Origin: Cloacibacillus porcorum
GTDB lineage: Bacteria > Synergistota > Synergistia > Synergistales > Synergistaceae
Direction: 5' to 3'
DNA: 64,000 bases
Assembly: GCF_001701045.1 (NCBI RefSeq)
Contig: NZ_CP016757.1
Span: 947,501-1,011,500 of the forward strand
Shown here: piece by piece, positions 60,601 to 64,000 of the stretch
Numbering within the stretch: the stretch's first letter is position 1
Layout of the letters: every line of letters begins with the position of its first letter
Notes under the pieces: generated by a model
What the model was told of the DNA's origin: nothing
What the model saw: only the letters and a program-made list of their open reading frames with translations
Database searches by the model: none
Program-made: the position numbers and the translations under genes

Positions 60601-60954
60601 AAGTTTATCCCGTTCCGAGGCCAGCGGCATAATTATATGGTTATAGGCCTGGGCGATCGCTCTCGACTGTGATTCTATCAGCGTCTTATTGAGCGACGGC
60701 GAATGGTTTTCTATCCATCTGTGGAGCGTGGGGCCGAAATTGAAGCTCAGCCTTGCGTAATTGTTGATCTCCGTTTTAATGCGCCCGTCCATACCGAGTA
60801 TCCTGGCACAGCTGTTTGGCAGGTAGCATTCGGAGCATACGCGTTCATTCCAATCGTGCGCCGGTGCGGCGGTTGGATCATGGAGGACGGTACCCGTCCA
60901 AGGATCTTCACGCGGAGGCTGGTAGAAATGTCCGTGGATCGCAATATTTATCAT
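57697..60954 (-). CDS. Fused GH57-family glycoside hydrolase and GT35 glycogen/alpha-glucan phosphorylase
   Basis: A 1085-aa two-domain protein. Residues 1 to about 490 are a GH57/DUF3536-like module starting NIAIHGHFYQPPRED, with WLPETAVD (nucleophile Glu region) and TATDGESYGHHHKFGEMAL-like VTATDGESYGHH (acid/base Asp region). Residues from about 515 are a short-type phosphorylase: YFSMEIALMPEIPTYSGGLG, HLNEGHAGF, TTHTPVAAGHDFF, WLNTPIRPREASGTSGMK (PLP lysine) and NGIMNFSVLDGWW. A Ser/Gly/Asn-rich joint links them. GAGGAGGC precedes ATG 60954. One chain could trim or transfer glucan and phosphorolyse it, with GlgA and GlgC encoded downstream. Confidence 0.92.
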   Translation of the reverse strand: MINIAIHGHFYQPPREDPWTGTVLHDPTAAPAHDWNERVCSECYLPNSCARILGMDGRIKTEINNYARLSFNFGPTLHRWIENHSPSLNKTLIESQSRAIAQAYNHIIMPLASERDKLTQTVWGMEDFKYRFGRAPKGMWLPETAVDIPTLETLAARGVEFTILAPHQCRAVIIDSSPVLTSRGANLDVTRPYRCELPSGRSITIIFYHAGLAQGIAFGGLLNNGDLFKDAAVRAAAEGEDRILVTATDGESYGHHHKFGEMALARMFEQMELDERINLPSIEEFLKKHPPTASCLIEENTSWSCAHGIERWRSDCGCHTGGETGWNQEWRGPLREAFDNLAAAVDELFEEKISPYGDPWQLRNEAIELYRCGLTLSEEEAAARRLAFTTERFGDISEEISDRITDLIEMERMRMFTYTSCAWFFNDISGVETKQIISYAIRAAQLAETASGRAFIKPLLEDLKKARGNTTERPNAAAVAVRDIMPRMKEHLDMQTASEKNTDGSEKMNGMNYGTNLASSLLATLEHDPAFRNTAYFSMEIALMPEIPTYSGGLGVLAGDILKSSADLGVPMVAMTLLYKKGYFAQKINKEGRQTEYPVDWNPRDFMTQLPNRVTITMNGHPVTIGAWCYMLVGQTEHPLPIYFIDTDLPENSPEDRQLTAELYGGDNKYRLCQELILGIGGLRLLRDMGYRNISTFHLNEGHAGFLTLELLREQGYGDIEKVKNQVIFTTHTPVAAGHDFFSYDLIDEVMDGDVAQILRQHVGGNGLSMTDLALKLSRYVNGVSHKHALVSRAMFGNESIDWITNGVHSTTWTSPSFTKLYDTYIPGWRNDPSRLMQALHIPDEELWNAHQAAKMKLLAFVLEETGQQLEPDVLTIGFARRAATYKRADLVFSDIRRLVEIGKGKVQFIFSGKAHPHDEPGKDILQKINNIARELGTELPVVFIENYNMGPAKFITSGVDVWLNTPIRPREASGTSGMKCVHNGIMNFSVLDGWWIEGCIEGKTGWAIGPEPTENGMVEYNEAEDAVDLYNKLEENIIPTYYTDRKRWISMMKFAIAVNASYFNTHRVVHEYCEKAYGTVFRGH

Positions 60955-61078
60955 GTGTGCCTCCTCAAAAAATATGATCGTCATCAAGGTATAGCATGAT
61001 ATGATTATACTATCAAGAGCGATTATTAGTCATAATCGAATAAAAATAGATAAACGATTGTAAAAAGGAGGAAACGGC

Positions 61079-61630
61079 ATGCTTGAAGATCTCTCCGCGC
61101 ACGTATTGGATATCTCAGAAAACAGTACGATGGCCGGAGCCGACGAGGTGGAAATCACGATAAAAGAGGATGAGAGAGAAGATCTGCTCCTCTTTTCGGT
61201 CAAGGACAACGGACGCGGTATGAGTCCGGAGTTTGTCGCTAAGGTGACCGACCCCTTCACGACCACGAGGACGACGCGCCGCGTAGGTATGGGGCTGCCC
61301 TTCCTGCGGCAGTCGGCTGAGCTCTGCGGCGGCGGGCTGGTGATCGACTCCACGGTGGGCGTAGGAACTACCATCACCGCGACATTCCAGTACGGCAGCG
61401 TCGACCGGCCGCCGCTGGGGGATATGCCGGCGACTGTTATGACGCTGGTTATGGGCTCGCCCAACGTCCACTGGCGATACCGCCATATCATCAACGGACG
61501 CGAATTCCTGCTCGACACCGACGAAATAGTCGAGGCGCTTGACGGTGACCGTGCAATGCTGGCCTCGCCGGAGGTCGGGCTCTGGCTGCGCGACAACATC
61601 CGTGAGGAGCTAGAAGCGTTGAGAGGCTGA
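61079..61630 (+). CDS. HATPase_c-type ATP-binding protein
   Basis: A 183-aa protein consisting of a histidine-kinase-like ATPase domain without a phospho-acceptor domain. The N-box is LDISENSTMAGA (Glu/Asn), the G1 box KDNGRGMSPEF and the G2 box GMGLPFLRQSAELCGG. Stand-alone proteins of this type are found next to [FeFe]-hydrogenase and related redox genes in anaerobes, but no such gene is adjacent here. AGGAGGAAAC precedes the ATG. The C-terminal 50 residues are family-specific and of unknown role. Confidence 0.82.
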   Translation: MLEDLSAHVLDISENSTMAGADEVEITIKEDEREDLLLFSVKDNGRGMSPEFVAKVTDPFTTTRTTRRVGMGLPFLRQSAELCGGGLVIDSTVGVGTTITATFQYGSVDRPPLGDMPATVMTLVMGSPNVHWRYRHIINGREFLLDTDEIVEALDGDRAMLASPEVGLWLRDNIREELEALRG

Positions 61631-61691
61631 GACAAAATCGGCAAATACTACGCGATTTATGCATATTTGTTACAATTTTTCGCCGTACCAC

Positions 61692-61719
61692 TTGTTTTTT
61701 TCGATTTCGGGGCTATAAT
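61692..61719 (+). promoter_or_regulatory. Promoter of the probable 6S RNA
   Basis: TTGTTT (61692-61697) and a perfect TATAAT (61714-61719) are separated by 16 nt; the expected start is about 61726-61728, just ahead of the long structured RNA. Confidence 0.7.
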
Positions 61720-61726
61720 CTAAGTC

Positions 61727-61925
61727 AATAAACATCAGCCATACCATTTACCCTGCTGGGTGCGTGTGATATGGGTTGAGTCTTGAGCCAACAAATAAAC
61801 CCGTTTGGATCGTCTTCCGAAGGCGGCGGAGATACGTAAGTATCGACCAGGTTAAGCGGATACGCTCCTATATCCTTGTTTAGGATCGGGTCAAGACCTC
61901 CCATACACGGCCAGGCGGGGTCTTT
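61727..61925 (+). ncRNA. ssrS: Probable 6S RNA
   Basis: The region folds as a long rod. Closing stem 61750-61775 pairs with 61900-61921 (ACCCTGC...ATGGG with CCCAT...GCGGGGT). A second helix pairs GAGTCTTGA (61778-61786) with TCAAGACCTC (61891-61900). A large internal region follows, and GATAC-GTAA-GTATC forms an apical hairpin near 61840-61854. Length (about 190-200 nt), a strong promoter, absence of coding potential and location upstream of rarA, a known neighbour of 6S RNA genes in several bacterial groups, all fit 6S RNA, which sequesters sigma-70 RNA polymerase. Ends are approximate and no covariance search was possible. Confidence 0.62.
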
Positions 61926-62185
61926 CTCTGTCTTTCTCCGATGCCTGATATGCAAAAGCCTGGCAGCGCGTGAATATTTGTACGCTTGGGCGGCGGCATC
62001 GTCAGGCAGACGAGCCGTGCTGTGGTTTCCGCCAATGAAGATAAAAACATTTTACTTGTATGCAAAAATAAAAAAATTGTCGTTAATTGGGTTATAATAT
62101 AACTGTGTCTGACTCTGCCCTTTCGCAGAGAATATAATGGCTGAGCTGCTTGTGAATTTATTGTGATGAATTTCGGGAGGATAAC

Positions 62186-63169
62186 ATGTGCATAAAGGCG
62201 CCCTTTTGGAGCCCTGCGGGGGCTTCCGGATTTTTATTGGATTGGGACGGCGTTATCGCCGAGACTAAACTGGATTTTTCCGGCATCCGCGAAAAATATT
62301 ACGGCGGCCGGCGGGCGATGCTGCTTGAGGACTCTTGGACGCTTGCGCCCGATAGGCGCGAGGCGATGCTCAAAGAGCTGGTGGAGCTTGAAATGGCCGG
62401 CGCGGAGAAGGCCGAGCCGGTTCCCGGAGCCTTTGAGCTGATCAAATGGCTTAATAAAAACAACATACCATACTGCATCCTCTCGCGTAACTGCATGGAG
62501 GTGATCAGGCGCGGGGCGGAGGTAATCGGCCTCGAACTCCCGGCGCAGACCTGGGGACGTGACAATATGGACTGGGTCAAGCCCGACCCGCGGGCCCTGC
62601 TCGCCGCCGCCGCCGCAATCGGAGTGGAACCGCGCCGCTGCCTCTACGTGGGGGATTTCCTCTACGATCTCCAGGGCGCGCGGCGCGCGGGAATGCGCGC
62701 TGTGCTGGTGCAGAGAGACGAACCGGCGTGGAGCGGCTGGGCCGACGTGACCTATCCGCTTATGACCGATTTTGTCGAAGCGCTGAACGCGCGTGAGCAG
62801 ATCGTGCCGTGGGAGTACCGCGAGATCTACGCTAAGAAGGGTGAGCGCTGGCTGTCTAACGCCGCCTCCTTTATCTTCGCCGTTCCCGCCGATCCCTCGC
62901 CGACGACGGACTGCTGGCTTACCCGCGCCGCCTCGCTTGGAGTGGGGGGCTTCTATGTCGATCCGGAGAAAGTATTTACTCCCGATGACTGGAAGAAGAA
63001 CCCCTCCTTTGACACCTCGGCGATGGGACGCAAATGGGCCGAGGTAATAAGCGATTTCCTCTCGCCGCGCTATCCTCTGGCAAGGGTTGTCACGGAATGC
63101 GAAGCGCCGCTTAACGCACCGAAAAATTCACTCGACATAACGCGTTTCATTGAACGTAAAAAGATATAA
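62186..63169 (+). CDS. HAD-superfamily hydrolase with an unknown C-terminal region
   Basis: A 327-aa protein. Residues about 15-190 form a HAD phosphatase: motif I LLDWDGVIAE (D-x-D), motif II CILSRNC, motif III Lys in VKPDPRALL and motif IV YVGDFLYDLQGA. The C-terminal roughly 130 residues (from about EIYAKKGERWLS) are not recognised and could define substrate choice. GGGAGG precedes the ATG. It starts 2 nt upstream of rarA's region of translation (gap 2 nt), so the two are co-expressed; phosphoglycolate- or nucleotide-directed activity is possible but not shown. Confidence 0.85.
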   Translation: MCIKAPFWSPAGASGFLLDWDGVIAETKLDFSGIREKYYGGRRAMLLEDSWTLAPDRREAMLKELVELEMAGAEKAEPVPGAFELIKWLNKNNIPYCILSRNCMEVIRRGAEVIGLELPAQTWGRDNMDWVKPDPRALLAAAAAIGVEPRRCLYVGDFLYDLQGARRAGMRAVLVQRDEPAWSGWADVTYPLMTDFVEALNAREQIVPWEYREIYAKKGERWLSNAASFIFAVPADPSPTTDCWLTRAASLGVGGFYVDPEKVFTPDDWKKNPSFDTSAMGRKWAEVISDFLSPRYPLARVVTECEAPLNAPKNSLDITRFIERKKI

Positions 63170-63171
63170 CG

Positions 63172-64000
63172 ATGGCGGAAACGAGCCTTTTTGAGGGCGG
63201 CGAAGAAAATATCAGCTTTGAGGTGCCTCTTGCGGAGCGTATGAGGCCGCGTGTTCTCGACGAATATGTGGGACAGCGGCATGTTCTGGCGCCGGGAAAG
63301 GCACTGCGCAGTATGCTCGATGGAGGCAAGGCTCCGAGCTGCATCCTCTACGGGCCGCCCGGCGTCGGAAAGACTACGCTGGTTCGCCTTATCGCGCGTA
63401 CTACAGGCCGCGTGCTGCTTGAGATAAACGCCGTCAGCGCGAAGGTCGAGACCCTGCGCGAGCTTGTCGAGCGCGCGCGCGGCGAGAAAAAAATATCGGG
63501 ACGTTCCGCGATCGCCTTTGTCGATGAGATCTACCATTTCAACAGCAAACAGCAGAACGTTCTGCTGCCGTCCGTCGAGACTGGTGACCTCATCCTTATC
63601 GGTACGACTACGGAAAATCCCTGGTTTGAGATCAACAAGACGCTGCTTTCGCGCATGGTCGTCTACACCCTGGAACCGCTGAAAGACGAAGATATCTGCG
63701 AACTGCTGACGCGGGCCCTGAACGACGAAGAACGCGGGCTGGGCCGTCTTGGCGTGCGCGCTGAGGCGGAGACGATCGAGCGGATCGCCGCGCTGGCCGG
63801 CGGCGACGCGCGCCAGGCGCTGACGAGGCTTGAGGCCTCCGTAACGGCGGCGGCGATGGGCGGCGGCTCGCTGCTCACCGACGAGATCGTCGCGCAGAGC
63901 ACCGGTGCCGCCACGCAGCGTTATGACAGAAGTTCCAACGATCACTACGCGGTGATCTCGGCGCTGATAAAGAGCATGCGCGGTTCGGACCCCGACGCCG
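63172..64000 (+). CDS. rarA: Replication-associated recombination protein A, 3'-truncated by the window edge
   Basis: AAA+ ATPase of the RarA/MgsA (WHIP/RuvB-like) family acting at stalled replication forks. Only the first 276 codons are in the window. It begins with LAERMRPRVLDEYVGQRHVL, Walker A is GPPGVGKTT, Walker B AFVDEIYHFNSKQQN, sensor 1 GTTTENPWFEIN and sensor 2 GDARQALTRLE. In relatives the Walker B tail usually reads DEIHRFN; here it is DEIYHFN. The ATG is 2 nt after the HAD gene stop. Confidence 0.93.
   Translation, partial: MAETSLFEGGEENISFEVPLAERMRPRVLDEYVGQRHVLAPGKALRSMLDGGKAPSCILYGPPGVGKTTLVRLIARTTGRVLLEINAVSAKVETLRELVERARGEKKISGRSAIAFVDEIYHFNSKQQNVLLPSVETGDLILIGTTTENPWFEINKTLLSRMVVYTLEPLKDEDICELLTRALNDEERGLGRLGVRAEAETIERIAALAGGDARQALTRLEASVTAAAMGGGSLLTDEIVAQSTGAATQRYDRSSNDHYAVISALIKSMRGSDPDA

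Noticed and set aside
61725-62097. Short open frames on both strands over the structured RNA region
   Set aside because: They have no homology-like features, are short, and the region is better explained by a folded RNA.

Overview
The window looks like a chromosomal segment of an anaerobic, amino-acid- and peptide-fermenting diderm bacterium. The closest match I can suggest from memory is a member of the Synergistota such as Cloacibacillus or Synergistes; this is inferred from gene content and not confirmed by any search. The support is a Na+-pumping methylmalonyl-CoA decarboxylase module, many peptide and amino-acid transporters and peptidases, three glycyl radical enzymes with their own activases, a UGA-interrupted gene that reads as a selenoprotein, and free (non-lipoprotein) periplasmic binding proteins. 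No rRNA, tRNA, CRISPR array or intact transposase is visible.

Layout. 1-5.7 kb (+): succinate-to-propionate module, with both methylmalonyl-CoA mutase subunits, the epimerase and the four-subunit biotin-dependent decarboxylase/Na+ pump. 5.7-6.4 kb: three palindromic repeat elements lying between convergent genes. 6.4-6.9 kb (-): a GNAT acetyltransferase. 7.0-16.8 kb (+): a visibly AT-rich accessory block with an SDR oxidoreductase, a prolidase-like amidohydrolase, a YfcC-type carrier, a divergent pyrroline-5-carboxylate reductase, a GlcG-like protein, a HypD-like glycyl radical enzyme and activase, a GntR regulator and a ProX/YbaK tRNA-editing protein. 16.9-24.9 kb (-): two paralogous MFS carriers, ProC, a PepV-like dipeptidase, PpnP, an alanine/glycine:cation symporter and a saccharopine-dehydrogenase-like protein. 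25.5-31.6 kb (-): a complete peptide ABC transporter. 32-40.5 kb: a FadR-type regulator (-), an EamA carrier, then activase, GRE, GRE and activase (+). 40.6-45.2 kb (-): aminotransferase and Lrp, an M20 amidohydrolase with a selenocysteine ArsC-like gene, and Mrp. 45.7-48.1 kb (+): a decayed GGDEF/EAL gene and an intact diguanylate cyclase. 48.2-53.4 kb (-): a tandem-Mop protein, a Zn/Cd-type P-ATPase, and MOSC, NifU, NifS and Rrf2. 53.6-54.7 kb (+): an orphan small gene and a CDGSH protein. 54.8-61.0 kb (-): GlgC, GlgA and a GH57-phosphorylase fusion. 61.1-64.0 kb (+): a HATPase protein, a probable 6S RNA, a HAD hydrolase and RarA (runs off the end).

How it fits together. Much of 7-44 kb can be read as import and breakdown of peptides and unusual amino acids. 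Transporters bring in peptides, amidohydrolases and dipeptidases cleave them, and radical dehydratases, P5C reductases, an aminotransferase and a saccharopine-DH-like enzyme process the residues. The presence of HypD-like GREs, P5C reductases and a prolyl-tRNA editing protein suggests proline or hydroxyproline derivatives as substrates. Four near-identical operator-like palindromes (core TGGTAATACCA) sit at the saccharopine-DH-like gene, the opp operon, the gntR/eamA divergent region and the 34-kb GRE operon, which suggests one regulon.

Most notable observations: the UGA-containing ArsC-like gene with an in-frame bSECIS-type hairpin at 43.9-44.25 kb; the shared operator regulon; the AT-rich GRE island and its GC-rich paralogous GRE operon; two 126-bp palindromic elements whose hairpin tips differ in sequence but keep the structure; and a probable 6S RNA upstream of rarA.
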